Shown piece after piece: positions 8,559 through 17,314 of a stretch of DNA of 64,000 nt. Source of the stretch: Fredinandcohnia humi. GTDB lineage: Bacteria > Bacillota > Bacilli > Bacillales > Bacillaceae_L. Where the stretch lies: contig NZ_LMBW01000001.1 of the NCBI RefSeq assembly GCF_001439915.1, positions 403,429-467,428 on the forward strand, given 5' to 3'. The notes below the pieces were generated by a model, which did no database searches, was not told where the DNA came from, and saw only the letters and a list, made by a program, of their open reading frames with translations. The translations under genes and the position numbers were made by a program. The number at the start of each line of letters is the position of its first letter. Within the stretch, counting starts at the first letter, position 1.

Positions 8559-9791
8559 ATGAAGAAAAAAGAAAAATGGGGTGTGCTTTCACTCGCATCC
8601 ATCCCATTAGTCATGACCTTGGGCAATTCTATGCTAATTCCTGTTTTACCAATGATGGAAAAAGAACTCGAAATTTCACCATTTCAATCAAGCTTAATTA
8701 TTTCAATATATTCAATTGTAGCGATTATATTAATTCCGATTGCTGGATTTCTTTCCGACCGAATTGGAAGGAAAAAAGTGATTATCCCAAGTCTAATCAT
8801 TGCAGCAATTGGAGGACTAATAGCTGGAATAGCTTCTTGGCTCCTCGAAAATCCTTATATTCTTATCCTAGTGGCAAGACTTTTCCAAGGTGTTGGAGCA
8901 GCAGGGGCTTTTCCAATTGTTATACCATTAATAGGCGATATGTGTAAAAGTGAAAAAGATGTGAATACTGGACTTGGATTAATTGAAACATCCAATACTT
9001 TAGGAAAGGTACTAAGCCCAATCTTAGGTGCAATACTCGCTGCAATGATTTGGTATATGCCTTTTTTTGCTTTCCCGCTTTTTTGTTTGATTTCTATCTT
9101 ACTGATTCAATTTATGGTTCATACGCCAAAGGACAATGAAGTAGACACTTCAAGCTTTTCTTTTTTTCTGAAAAAAATTAAACGCACACTAAAGGAAGAA
9201 GGACGATGGCTGATATCCATTTTTATCGTCGGAGCTATTTGTTTTTACATTCTTTTTGGTATGCTCTTCTTTTTATCCTCCATTTTGGAGGACAAATACG
9301 AAATTGATGGAATTATAAAAGGACTCATCCTCGCAATTCCACTTGGCGCCCTTTGCCTTGCTTCATTCATCACTGGAAAGAAACTTGGCGATGATAAAAA
9401 TGCAATCAAATGGATTATTTTCTCGGGTCTTTTTGGGTCTACCTTAGCAGTATTTGTGATTTGTTATATCGAAAACCTTTATATTTTTTTAGCGGCCCTT
9501 GTTTTATGTGGGATAGGAGTAGGAATTGCTCTACCTAGTTTGGATGCGCTAATTACGAATGGCACTGAAAAAGACGAAAGGGGCACTATTACGTCTATTT
9601 ATAGTAGTTTTCGATTTATAGGTGTTGCTGTGGGTCCTCCTGTATTTGCAATATTAATGAAGCTTTCACATGATGTATTGTTTTATTCGGTAGCAGGGAT
9701 TTCAGTAATAGCAACCATACTGGTTTTATTTTTCATCAAGCCGCCAAAGCGGGTTCGAACTGATTCCTTATTCCAAAAAGTAAAGAGGTAG
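8559..9791 (+). CDS. MFS drug/siderophore-type efflux transporter
   Basis: 410 residues with about 12 predicted membrane segments and the MFS motif A GFLSDRIGRKK (about residues 64-74), plus RLFQGVGAAGAFPIVIPLIG, motif C-like, in TM5. It resembles the YmfD-type exporters of Bacillus; the substrate cannot be deduced. Strong site AAGGAGAAGGAG precedes the ATG. It stands alone between the DUF3231 gene and the first GalU-like gene and ends at a terminator. Confidence 0.85.
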   Translation: MKKKEKWGVLSLASIPLVMTLGNSMLIPVLPMMEKELEISPFQSSLIISIYSIVAIILIPIAGFLSDRIGRKKVIIPSLIIAAIGGLIAGIASWLLENPYILILVARLFQGVGAAGAFPIVIPLIGDMCKSEKDVNTGLGLIETSNTLGKVLSPILGAILAAMIWYMPFFAFPLFCLISILLIQFMVHTPKDNEVDTSSFSFFLKKIKRTLKEEGRWLISIFIVGAICFYILFGMLFFLSSILEDKYEIDGIIKGLILAIPLGALCLASFITGKKLGDDKNAIKWIIFSGLFGSTLAVFVICYIENLYIFLAALVLCGIGVGIALPSLDALITNGTEKDERGTITSIYSSFRFIGVAVGPPVFAILMKLSHDVLFYSVAGISVIATILVLFFIKPPKRVRTDSLFQKVKR

Positions 9792-9865
9792 GGAAATTAG
9801 AGGAAACACAGCATGCATTTGAAGCAACAAATAAGTTTTACCTTCATATATGATCTTGAACCTTT

Positions 9866-9895
9866 GAACCCACGGACTTTCTTGTGGGTTTTTGT
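9866..9895 (+). terminator. Terminator downstream of the MFS gene
   Basis: AACCCAC (9867-9873) with GTGGGTT (9884-9890), then a T-rich tail. Confidence 0.7.
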
Positions 9896-10008
9896 GTGCA
9901 AAAATCCAAATGCATTTTTCTCATTTCCTAGCCCATTCTAAACTGGACAACTTACCTATAGACAACTCGTGAATAAATTGAGTAATAACAAAAGGGGGAG
10001 ACAACGAA

Positions 10009-10836
10009 ATGATTAAAAAAGCGATAATTCCTGCAGCTGGGTTTGGAACTAGAGGGTTACCCATTACTAAAGTGCTACCTAAAGAAATGCTCCCTATTGG
10101 CGGGCGCCCTGCTATTGATTACATTATTGAGGAAGCTGTTAACGCGGGTATTGAAGAAATACTAATGATTGTCTCACGTAACAAAAATATAATTGTTGAT
10201 TATTATGATCGATCTTTAGAATTGGAGGCATTTTTAGTACAGCAAAATAAAGATCATCTTCTCAATACATTAAAACTTCCGAAGGTGAAAATTTATTATA
10301 TGAGGCAGCTTTATCCGAAGGGATTAGGAGATGCCGTTTCATTAGCAAAGGAATTCGTTGGCAATGATCCGTTTGCTATTTTACTTCCAGATGAAATCTA
10401 CCTTCCTTATAAAGAAAATCCATTGGAGGAGTTAATGGATTTTTATAAGAATTACGGAAAAAATGTGATTGCTTTGCAACAGGTTGCTGAGGCACATTTG
10501 AAAAGCTATGGAGTAATTGAGGTCGAAAAAAAGGAGAAAGAACGTTTATATAAAATTTCTGATATTGTTGAAAAACCTAAAAATAATCCACCTTCAAACC
10601 TTGCTGTAACAGGAAGATATATTTTGAAGCCTGAAATATTTGCATGCTTAGAACAAACCCAACCTGGTGTTGGTTCGGAAGTTCAGTTAACGGATGCTAT
10701 AAAGCTTATGTTACAATCAGAGCCCACATATGGACTTGAGGTTACCAGTGAGCGTTATGATATTGCAAAGGAAGCTGAATATATAAAGCTTGTGCAAAAA
10801 ATTTACACATTACAACAAGGGGAAGAGGAGGAGTAA
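10009..10836 (+). CDS. GalU/GtaB-like UTP--glucose-1-phosphate uridylyltransferase (divergent)
   Basis: 275 residues, nucleotidyltransferase fold. The signature is IPAAGFGTRGLPITKVLPKEMLP at the N terminus; the metal-binding Asp is in LLPDE (about residue 127), and EKP and SEVQLTDAI follow. The family makes UDP-glucose from UTP and glucose-1-P. It differs from canonical GtaB, which has FLPATKAxPKE, as does its paralogue at 24.1-24.9 kb, so this pair may be specialised copies for the glycan locus, with a different sugar possible. Strong GGGGGAG site. It is convergent with the sulfate operon and fits as a donor supplier for the dehydrogenase at 14.3 kb. Confidence 0.82.
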   Translation: MIKKAIIPAAGFGTRGLPITKVLPKEMLPIGGRPAIDYIIEEAVNAGIEEILMIVSRNKNIIVDYYDRSLELEAFLVQQNKDHLLNTLKLPKVKIYYMRQLYPKGLGDAVSLAKEFVGNDPFAILLPDEIYLPYKENPLEELMDFYKNYGKNVIALQQVAEAHLKSYGVIEVEKKEKERLYKISDIVEKPKNNPPSNLAVTGRYILKPEIFACLEQTQPGVGSEVQLTDAIKLMLQSEPTYGLEVTSERYDIAKEAEYIKLVQKIYTLQQGEEEE

Positions 10837-10862
10837 AGTAGAGGCAAGTATATAAATAATGG

Positions 10863-10898
10863 AAAAAGCTAAAGGATTGAAGCCCTTTAGCATTTTTC
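10863..10898 (+). terminator. Terminator after the first GalU-like gene
   Basis: GCTAAAGG (10868-10875) with CCTTTAGC (10884-10891) followed by ATTTTTC. Confidence 0.82.
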
Positions 10899-10918
10899 TA
10901 ACTTTCATAATCCTTAAT

Positions 10919-11175
10919 TTAATTTTTGAAAATATTATTCAGCGGAATAATAGGAAGAATGATGAAACGAGCATCATGGTGATTAATAAGATTCGAATGT
11001 GAATATCTGGAGATTTGACATACGCCCGCAAAAATTAGATCAGTACCTTCCACTACAGCAGGGGACACATTGAATCCAAAGAGGAGGAGTGGAGTCATAA
11101 TAATGCCACCACCCATGCCCATTGTTCGATGATCATTCAAACTAATAGGCCACTAATTGTGATCCAAATATCCAT
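10919..11175 (-). pseudogene. Truncated, frameshifted TSUP (TauE/SafE) transporter
   Basis: Reading from an ATG at 11175 gives MDIWITISGLLV then a TGA. One frame shift later it continues MGMGGGIIMTPLLLFGFNVSPA and EGTDLIFAGVCQISRYSHSN, the characteristic first half of TSUP anion transporters, and then degenerates. Only about 85 of the usual 260 residues remain. The ATG lies immediately beside the php-cysC stop, so it was the third gene of the sulfate-activation operon. An intact paralogue is at 28.0-28.8 kb. TSUP proteins move sulfite, sulfate or organosulfonates. Confidence 0.8.
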
Positions 11176-11176
11176 G

Positions 11177-12616
11177 CTAATCCACCAACCCAGTATCGAA
11201 TAGATATCCTTTCTTCTGCAAAAATTGTAAAATAGTATTTAATGCCTCACTAATGGATAGTTTATCAGTTTCAACCGTAATTTCCGGATTAACAGGGATC
11301 TCATAGGGGGCGGATATGCCTGTAAAGCTTTGAATTTCACCGGCCCTCGTTTTTTTATATAGGCCTTTCGGATCTCTTCGCTCACACTCTTCTATTGTAC
11401 ACTTAACGTAGATCTCAATAAAATTTCCTTTCGGTACAAGAGATCTGACCATAGCTCGGTCGGCATTGTAAGGGGAAATACTGGCTACAATTGGAATGAT
11501 GCCGGCTTCAACAAACAACTTGGAAACTTCTCCTATGCGCCTAATATTCTCTGTCCGGTCCTCTGGACTGAAACGTAAATTCTTATTTAATCCATACCGG
11601 ATATTATCCGCATCAAGTAAGAAGCACCGGATACCACGGCGAAATAATTCTTTCTCAACCTCTACAGCAAGTGTCGATTTTCCTGCCCCAGATAACCCGG
11701 TAAACCAAAGTATGAAACTTTTATGACCATTAAGTTGATTTCGGTCCTCCATTGCGACTTTAGTGTTTTGCCATACAATGTGGACATCTTTTGCTTCTGA
11801 CTTGTTTTGTACTTCCCACATTAAGCCAAATTGTCCTATTGAATGCTTGTCATTGTGAAAGTCAGAGCCGCCTGTCATCATTACCTGAAATTCATTAGCA
11901 AGCTGTTGATAACGGGCATTATCATCTTTGTTTTGTTTTCGATGCCATACCTCGATTCCGTCGAAGGAAAACTCCATCAATTCACGAACGACCTTGTCGT
12001 CCCCAATCAACAATGGGTGTGCCAAGACAGCTTTCCCCCCAGACCGGTGAATCAGAGCAATTCCTTCCTCAGGTGAAAGAATTACCTTGTCAAGAGCACA
12101 AGGTTTTCCATCTGCTAAAAAATTATCGAACACAGTTTGGTAATCTGATACATACCCTTTTTTAACGATGGCCCTAGCAATATGGGGTCTAGCAATTATG
12201 TTTCCTTCACTAAATTCTTTCACATCATTAATGGTTATCGGCATTTCTAATTCATTGAATTTTTTGATAATCCTTAATGCTCTCTCTTCTCTACCTTCAC
12301 GTAAGCGGGATAAAATGCCAGTTAATTCGGAATTTGCTTCGATATTGTAACCAAGAATGTCAATACTTCGACCCTTAAATTTTGTGCTTATTTCAACACC
12401 TGCAATGACATTAACTCCATAATCAAGACCTGCCTGACGTGCTTCCTCGACTCCCTCAAGGGTATCGTGGTCTGTAATAGCAATCGTTTTTAGTCCAGCA
12501 ACATGCGCCTTTTGCACAAGTTCTCTTGGTGAATAAATACCATCTGAAGCTGTTGAATGAAGATGTAGATCAAAGTATCCTTCTTCTAAAACGTTTGATA
12601 ACATGTACTGTCTCAT
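11177..12616 (-). CDS. Fusion of PHP-family phosphatase and adenylylsulfate (APS) kinase
   Basis: 479 residues with two domains. Residues about 12-285 are a PHP phosphoesterase of the TrpH/YciV (RNase AM) type: DLHLHSTASDG, TDHDT, GVEIS, RPHIARA, VLAHP and GGSDFH supply the metal ligands. Members of this family hydrolyse 3',5'-bisphosphonucleotides such as pAp, or trim RNA 5' ends. Residues about 300-475 are a complete APS kinase: Walker A GLSGAGKST, DADNIRYGLN, then KGLYKKTRAGEI and FTGISAPYE. This half makes PAPS from APS and ATP. The start overlaps the sat stop by ATGA, so the two are translationally coupled. Fusing PAPS synthesis to a probable pAp phosphatase is unusual and suits a cell sulfating glycans. 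Both domains look catalytically intact; the pAp activity is inferred. Confidence 0.88.
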   Translation of the reverse strand: MRQYMLSNVLEEGYFDLHLHSTASDGIYSPRELVQKAHVAGLKTIAITDHDTLEGVEEARQAGLDYGVNVIAGVEISTKFKGRSIDILGYNIEANSELTGILSRLREGREERALRIIKKFNELEMPITINDVKEFSEGNIIARPHIARAIVKKGYVSDYQTVFDNFLADGKPCALDKVILSPEEGIALIHRSGGKAVLAHPLLIGDDKVVRELMEFSFDGIEVWHRKQNKDDNARYQQLANEFQVMMTGGSDFHNDKHSIGQFGLMWEVQNKSEAKDVHIVWQNTKVAMEDRNQLNGHKSFILWFTGLSGAGKSTLAVEVEKELFRRGIRCFLLDADNIRYGLNKNLRFSPEDRTENIRRIGEVSKLFVEAGIIPIVASISPYNADRAMVRSLVPKGNFIEIYVKCTIEECERRDPKGLYKKTRAGEIQSFTGISAPYEIPVNPEITVETDKLSISEALNTILQFLQKKGYLFDTGLVD

Positions 12617-13800
12617 TTGACATCATCGCCTTCTATGTGATCAACCGTGTCACTATACGCTTGCCTGAGGATTTCAGCAACTTCCTTGCGTGTGAACTCA
12701 GCTGGCAAGTCCAGACCATTTCGTAGCATCTGACGTACCTTTGTACCACTTAGAATGAGCCTATTGTCGTCACTATGTGGACAGGTTTTATTCGATGCCA
12801 TGCTTCCGCAGGCTTTGCAATAAAAAGAATGCTCGAAGCAGAGTGGTGTGATGCCAAGTCCATTAGTTGATAGAGATGTGATGAGTTTTTGGGCGTCGTA
12901 TGTCCCGTAATAATCACCTACACCCGCATGATCTCTTCCTATAATCATATGGGTACACCCATAATTTTTACGACATATAGCGTGAAATACAGCCTCGCGC
13001 GGTCCGGCATAACGCATGGCAGCGGGAAAGACGGCAAGCATTGTTCGACTCTCGGGATAGTATTTTCGAAGGAGTGTCTCATAACTCCGAATACGTACTT
13101 CTGCTGGGACATCATCTGCCTTTGTTTGTCCAACTAACGGCTGAATAATTAAACCGTCAACCAGCTCAAGTGCACATTTTTGGATATATTCGTGAGCTCG
13201 GTGAATAGGGTTACGGGTTTGGAAGGCGACAACGGTTTTCCATCCCTTTTCTGAAATGATCTTTCGCATAGTAGATGGGTCATAATAATATTTTGTAAAC
13301 GGGATCATAGGACGTTCAATCAATCGGATTTCACCTCCGAGTAACACCTCTCCTTGACTTAGAAGTTTAGCCACACCAGGATGCTTCTCATCTGTGGTTT
13401 GATAGACTAGTTTGGCTTCCATCATCTTATCGTATGAATATTTTTCCTCTAAAAATAAAACAGCCAGCAACCTGTTGCTCTCATCCATCAACCCTATTTC
13501 TTCACCTACCTTGAGTTTATCAGCCGTTTCCTGATTAACAGGTAAAGTGATAGGGATAGTCCAAATGGTGCCGTTACTTAAACACATATTGTTTAATACG
13601 GAAAGATAATCCTCATGCTTCATAAAACCTTTCAAGGGGCTATAAACACCTGTTGCAAGAAGTAATAAATCAGACTGTACTCTACTGTCTATAATTATGC
13701 GACGATTTTGAGAGATACGACTCTCGTATTTCGCCCCTTCTTGGCTAGATAATTCTAGGTTTACTAGGTGGTGTCCATGTGGTGGAATGAGTTGAGTCAC
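12613..13800 (-). CDS. sat: Sulfate adenylyltransferase (ATP sulfurylase)
   Basis: 395 residues. Makes APS from ATP and sulfate in the cytoplasm. N-terminal PUA-like part with YSPLKGFM; catalytic motifs QTRNPIHRAHE (about residues 198-208) and GRDHAGVGDYYG (about 288-299); a C-terminal Cys cluster (CKACGSMASNKTC). Monomeric bacterial/Firmicute type without an attached kinase; the kinase is the next gene, overlapped by four bases. The operon lies between a glycan nucleotidyltransferase and a UDP-sugar dehydrogenase rather than with sulfite or cysteine synthesis genes, suggesting PAPS for sulfotransfer. Start preceded by AAAGGAAGTG. Divergent from ugd. Confidence 0.94.
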   Translation of the reverse strand: MTQLIPPHGHHLVNLELSSQEGAKYESRISQNRRIIIDSRVQSDLLLLATGVYSPLKGFMKHEDYLSVLNNMCLSNGTIWTIPITLPVNQETADKLKVGEEIGLMDESNRLLAVLFLEEKYSYDKMMEAKLVYQTTDEKHPGVAKLLSQGEVLLGGEIRLIERPMIPFTKYYYDPSTMRKIISEKGWKTVVAFQTRNPIHRAHEYIQKCALELVDGLIIQPLVGQTKADDVPAEVRIRSYETLLRKYYPESRTMLAVFPAAMRYAGPREAVFHAICRKNYGCTHMIIGRDHAGVGDYYGTYDAQKLITSLSTNGLGITPLCFEHSFYCKACGSMASNKTCPHSDDNRLILSGTKVRQMLRNGLDLPAEFTRKEVAEILRQAYSDTVDHIEGDDVK

Positions 13801-14314
13801 TTAGAAATCACTTCCTTTCAAATTATTCTCTATTAGTAAATGCTAATAGAATCTTAATGGTGTTAAACAAATATCTATTTTTATATCAGCTATAAACCAA
13901 AAATTAATAAGTTGTTATACTAGTCTATGACAATTCAGTACTCTTCTCTAACAAAGTGTAACTTGAAATGAAAGTGTAGAAATGGTTACAAAAATGGAGG
14001 GAAAGCAGCGGAAAATCCTCTAAAAAAGAGAAAAGTGTTGGAAGATAAAAATTTAGGGGTGGTTATAAACGCTTCAAAACTTGTTTCTTTTTTTAAATGT
14101 CCTTTACCAAAAAATAGTAGTAATGTGAGACGACCCGGTCGACGGAATCCCGTAGCATCGTTGCATAGGTATAAGGCTTTGACAACTTATTATACCCTCG
14201 CCTATTTTTGTGTGGACAACACACTTTGGACTTAAGAGTGAATAAGTTAGTAATAAATAAATGAGCTGAAGTGTTATTTAACAAACCACCGAGGGGGATA
14301 AGGGTGAATGTACT
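13801..14314. promoter_or_regulatory. 514-bp divergent control region between sat and ugd
   Basis: No gene is supported here. On the minus strand CATAGACTA (plus 13921-13929) matches a sigma-K -10 for sat, but the AC-type -35 is missing. Segment 14125-14215 is richer in G+C than its surroundings and can form several hairpins. One is ATAGG TATAA with TTATA and CCTAT ending in a T run (14165-14209), which looks like a terminator or attenuator in the leader of ugd. I could not match it to a riboswitch class. Confidence 0.4.
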
Positions 14315-15595
14315 ATGAATGTACTAGTTATCGGAATGGGATATGTTGGGACCACAACCGGGTTAGTATTATGTGAACAAGGTCACAAAGTTATTGGTTT
14401 AGACATTGATAAAAATAAGATAAACTCTTTGAATGATGGAAAGCTTTATTTTTATGAAAAAGGCTTGGATGAGTTGTTAATTTCTCATTTAAATAGGGAG
14501 AATATAACGTTTACAACAGAATCAATGGATGCCATCCAGAGTAGCGATATCATCTTTATATGCGTAGGAACTCCGAAAAATGAGGATGGCAAAGCGGATT
14601 TACAATATGTTAGAGAAGTAGCAATGTTGATCGGAAGATACATCAATAATTATAAACTTATTGTGATTAAAAGTACTGTCCCAGTTGGAACAGCTGAAAC
14701 GGTAACAAATATAATTATGGAAAACAATAGAGATCATATTCCATTTGATGTAGTTTCTAATCCAGAATTTTTAAGGGAAGGAAATGCATTATCCGATGCG
14801 ACAAATCCCGATCGAATCGTAATAGGAAGCTCAAATATGGAAGCAGCAAAAATGGTGAGTGAACTTTTTACAAAAATGACAGCCCCAATCGTTATGACAA
14901 CTTCAAAAACCGCTGAATTAGTAAAGTATGCATCAAATTCCTTTCTTGCCCTTAAAATATCCTTTATTAATGAGCTTTCAACTCTTTGTGATCGGATGAA
15001 TATAGATATAGATGAAATTTCGATGGGTATGGGATTAGATCACCGGATTGGGCCTTATTTTTTGAAAGCTGGGCTTGGTTATGGGGGCTCATGTTTCCCA
15101 AAAGATGTAGATGCCTTATTAACAACATCAAAGGAATATGGTGTCAATTTATCCATCTTGGAACAGGTAGTCTCTATAAATGAATCAAAACCACTTTATT
15201 TTATAGAAAAGGTTTCAAGAACATTAGGTGAATTAAAAAATAAAAGAATTGCTGTATTAGGATTAGCGTTCAAATCAGGTACAGATGATACGAGAGAGTC
15301 GCCAAGCTTACGAATCATTGAGTATCTTTTGAATGCCCAAAGTATTGTAAGAGTTCACGATCCAGTTGTTACTACTTCAATGAAAGAGGTTGAACAATTC
15401 ACGAATGTTATTGACACAGTTAGGGATGTAGATGCTGTATTAATTTGTACAGATTGGGAGGAGTATAAGCAATTAGACTGGAGTAAGGTAAAAGAGGTAG
15501 TAAAGCAACCATTCGTATTTGATGGAAGAAACATTCTGAACAAGGATGAACTTACGAAAGTGGGTATCCACTACTATGGTATAGGAAAACCATAA
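14315..15595 (+). CDS. UDP-glucose 6-dehydrogenase
   Basis: 426 residues, UDP-glucose/GDP-mannose dehydrogenase family. Rossmann start GMGYVGTTTGLVL, VGTPKNEDGKADL, STVPVGT, NPEFLREG, and the catalytic Cys in GGSCFPKD (about residue 256). It oxidises UDP-glucose to UDP-glucuronate with two NAD+. It is equivalent in role to B. subtilis TuaD/YtcA. It stands alone, divergent from sat and ended by a terminator. A second intact paralogue is at 47.3 kb and a decayed one at 30 kb. Its product would feed the UDP-glucuronate epimerase-like gene at 33.7 kb. Confidence 0.92.
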   Translation: MNVLVIGMGYVGTTTGLVLCEQGHKVIGLDIDKNKINSLNDGKLYFYEKGLDELLISHLNRENITFTTESMDAIQSSDIIFICVGTPKNEDGKADLQYVREVAMLIGRYINNYKLIVIKSTVPVGTAETVTNIIMENNRDHIPFDVVSNPEFLREGNALSDATNPDRIVIGSSNMEAAKMVSELFTKMTAPIVMTTSKTAELVKYASNSFLALKISFINELSTLCDRMNIDIDEISMGMGLDHRIGPYFLKAGLGYGGSCFPKDVDALLTTSKEYGVNLSILEQVVSINESKPLYFIEKVSRTLGELKNKRIAVLGLAFKSGTDDTRESPSLRIIEYLLNAQSIVRVHDPVVTTSMKEVEQFTNVIDTVRDVDAVLICTDWEEYKQLDWSKVKEVVKQPFVFDGRNILNKDELTKVGIHYYGIGKP

Positions 15596-15621
15596 GAAAT
15601 ATATTTGTGCCACCTGCCTAA

Positions 15622-15664
15622 GAATGGTCATCATGCATTCTCAATGATGACCATATTTTATTTA
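15622..15664 (+). terminator. Terminator of ugd
   Basis: ATGGTCATCAT (15624-15634) with ATGATGACCAT (15644-15654), then ATTTTATTTAT. Confidence 0.88.
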
Positions 15665-15724
15665 TATAAACAATCGACAAGCCTAAATATATAATGTGGG
15701 TGTTTTTCCTGAGGAGGAGGTTAT

Positions 15725-16084
15725 ATGTCTGGTTTTGAATTTGTGTTGCTCGGTTTAGCAAGTTTTCGTCTTACAAGGTTATTGGTGTTTGATAAAATCA
15801 CGGAGTTTATTCGTAGACCATTTCATGAGGTAATTGAAGAAGAGCTTCCAGATGGGACAGTTGAAGAATATATTCAGCTTAAAGGGACTGGACTTAGAAG
15901 ATGGATTGGTGAGCTGTTAAGTTGTTATTGGTGTACAGGTATCTGGTCAACTGGCTTTCTCTATCTGCTTTATGAATTTTATTTGCCCATTTCAGAACCA
16001 CTTATTGTTATTTTCGCCATCGCAGGTCTTGCTGCAATTATCGAAACCTGTGTAACGGGTCTATTAAATTGGTCTACTAGGTAA
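15725..16084 (+). CDS. yjcA: YjcA-like sporulation membrane protein (DUF1360)
   Basis: 119 residues. N-terminal FRLTRLLVFDKI typical of DUF1360, a charged loop, then SCYWCTGIWSTGFLYLLYEF and a second hydrophobic segment: two to three membrane spans with a CxxC-like CYWC. In B. subtilis yjcA lies between cotV and yjcZ-spoVIF; here yjcZ-spoVIF are 19.6 kb away with glycan genes in between, which marks this as backbone. Site GAGGAGGAGG is very strong. The molecular role is unknown; spore envelope assembly is inferred. Confidence 0.85.
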   Translation: MSGFEFVLLGLASFRLTRLLVFDKITEFIRRPFHEVIEEELPDGTVEEYIQLKGTGLRRWIGELLSCYWCTGIWSTGFLYLLYEFYLPISEPLIVIFAIAGLAAIIETCVTGLLNWSTR

Positions 16085-16118
16085 ATACACATTTCCCCAA
16101 AATTAAACTAATGTCCAT

Positions 16119-16146
16119 ACAGATTATAGACATTTATCATATATTA
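16119..16146 (+). promoter_or_regulatory. Sigma-K-like promoter for the kinase/GT operon
   Basis: AC at 16119-16120, 17 bp, then CATATATTA at 16138-16146, matching the sigma-K pattern AC-N16/17-CATAnnnTA. It lies 131 bp before the first gene start. Confidence 0.55.
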
Positions 16147-16277
16147 AGAATTAGGAACAGTACAGAGGTGGTGGGAAACACTTCGAAAATAGGATATATG
16201 GCTAGTCTTTTGCAACTAATATTTGTAATCAAGATTCCTATAAAATCAAACGTAAAACGTTACGAGGTGAAATCGAA

Positions 16278-17282
16278 TTGAATCATATAGTTGACTGTAA
16301 GGAAATTGAAGATTATGTAAAAAACATTACTGTTCAAGCACATGAGAACGCAGAGGTTACAGTCCAAAATAATTCATCACTTGAAATGATTGGAAAAGGT
16401 GTACATGGAGCTGTATTCAAAGTAAATGATGATATCTGTGTGAAAGTATATGGGGAAGAAGATGTTTGTGCGCGGGAGTATTACGCATTAAATCTGGGTC
16501 AAGAAACAAGTCTTTTCCCAAAGGTGTTTTGTACGGGACCAAAATATATCGCCATGGAAATGATTTATGGAATCGATTTACGGGAGTATTTACAATCACA
16601 ACCATTAACAAAAGCCTTATCTGAAAAGTTAATTTATTTATTAACCACATATAAGGAAATTGGTCTTGAAAGAATCGACCATCATAAACGCCATATTTTT
16701 GTGCAGGATGATGGAAACCTGAAGGTTCTAGATGTAGGCACAACAGTCTGGAGAAATCGGGTATATCCGTACCCTAGAAAACTATTAAATAGCCTTGGAA
16801 TCGAATATCGAGAAATGTTTCTAGAGCATGTTGGAGAAATGGCACCACTGCTTCATGAGGAATGGCAAAAGTATATCGAGATGGAAAAGTATGCGACTGC
16901 ATTGCATGAAAAATACTTTGCACAAGAAGATATGAAGTATAAAAAACTCAAAAAAGAAGAAAAAGTACTCCAAACAGGAGAAAACGAATGGAATTCTAAA
17001 ATTGAAGATCTTGTCAGAAAGGTTCACAAGGAGCAATGGATTAAAGCCTTAACTGCACGAGGGATGGATATTGAATATGTAAAGGCAAGTGCGAAAGAGC
17101 TTGAAAAAGAATATATTTACGGTGACAAAAAGAAAGAGAAGGATAAAAAAGAAACTTCTTTGGTAAATTCAGGACGCAATAAAAAAGAAGCCTCCTTAGT
17201 AAATTCAGGAGATAATCAAAAACCAAGGGTTTTCACTTCATCTTCAAAAAAGGACGGGAAAAGAAATAGAGTTGTGATGTAG
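16278..17282 (+). CDS. Protein-kinase-like protein with polybasic C-terminal tail
   Basis: 334 residues. Residues about 30-165 form a minimal kinase fold: glycine loop GKGVHGAVFK, Lys in CVKVY, HRD-like HHKRHIF and a DFG-like LDVG. A helical middle follows, and from about 270 a Lys-rich tail contains a duplicated block, KKETSLVNSGRN and KKEASLVNSGDN. It resembles the YrzF-type putative Ser/Thr kinases of Bacillus and is related to the gene at 22,983-23,546. TTG start behind GAGGTG. First gene of a probable operon with a glycosyltransferase and a HipA-like kinase. Activity is not proven; glycan or coat-protein phosphorylation is a guess. Confidence 0.75.
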   Translation: MNHIVDCKEIEDYVKNITVQAHENAEVTVQNNSSLEMIGKGVHGAVFKVNDDICVKVYGEEDVCAREYYALNLGQETSLFPKVFCTGPKYIAMEMIYGIDLREYLQSQPLTKALSEKLIYLLTTYKEIGLERIDHHKRHIFVQDDGNLKVLDVGTTVWRNRVYPYPRKLLNSLGIEYREMFLEHVGEMAPLLHEEWQKYIEMEKYATALHEKYFAQEDMKYKKLKKEEKVLQTGENEWNSKIEDLVRKVHKEQWIKALTARGMDIEYVKASAKELEKEYIYGDKKKEKDKKETSLVNSGRNKKEASLVNSGDNQKPRVFTSSSKKDGKRNRVVM

Positions 17283-17314
17283 ATGTTGAAAAACGACGAG
17301 AAAGGAGGCTAAAT

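Noticed and set aside
14035-14235. 66-codon open frame upstream of ugd
   Set aside because: Crosses the structured leader element, lacks a ribosome site and has no protein-like pattern.
13801-14314. T-box or S-box riboswitch in front of sat
   Set aside because: Neither the T-box AGGGTGGNACCGCG segment nor the S-box core could be found on either strand.
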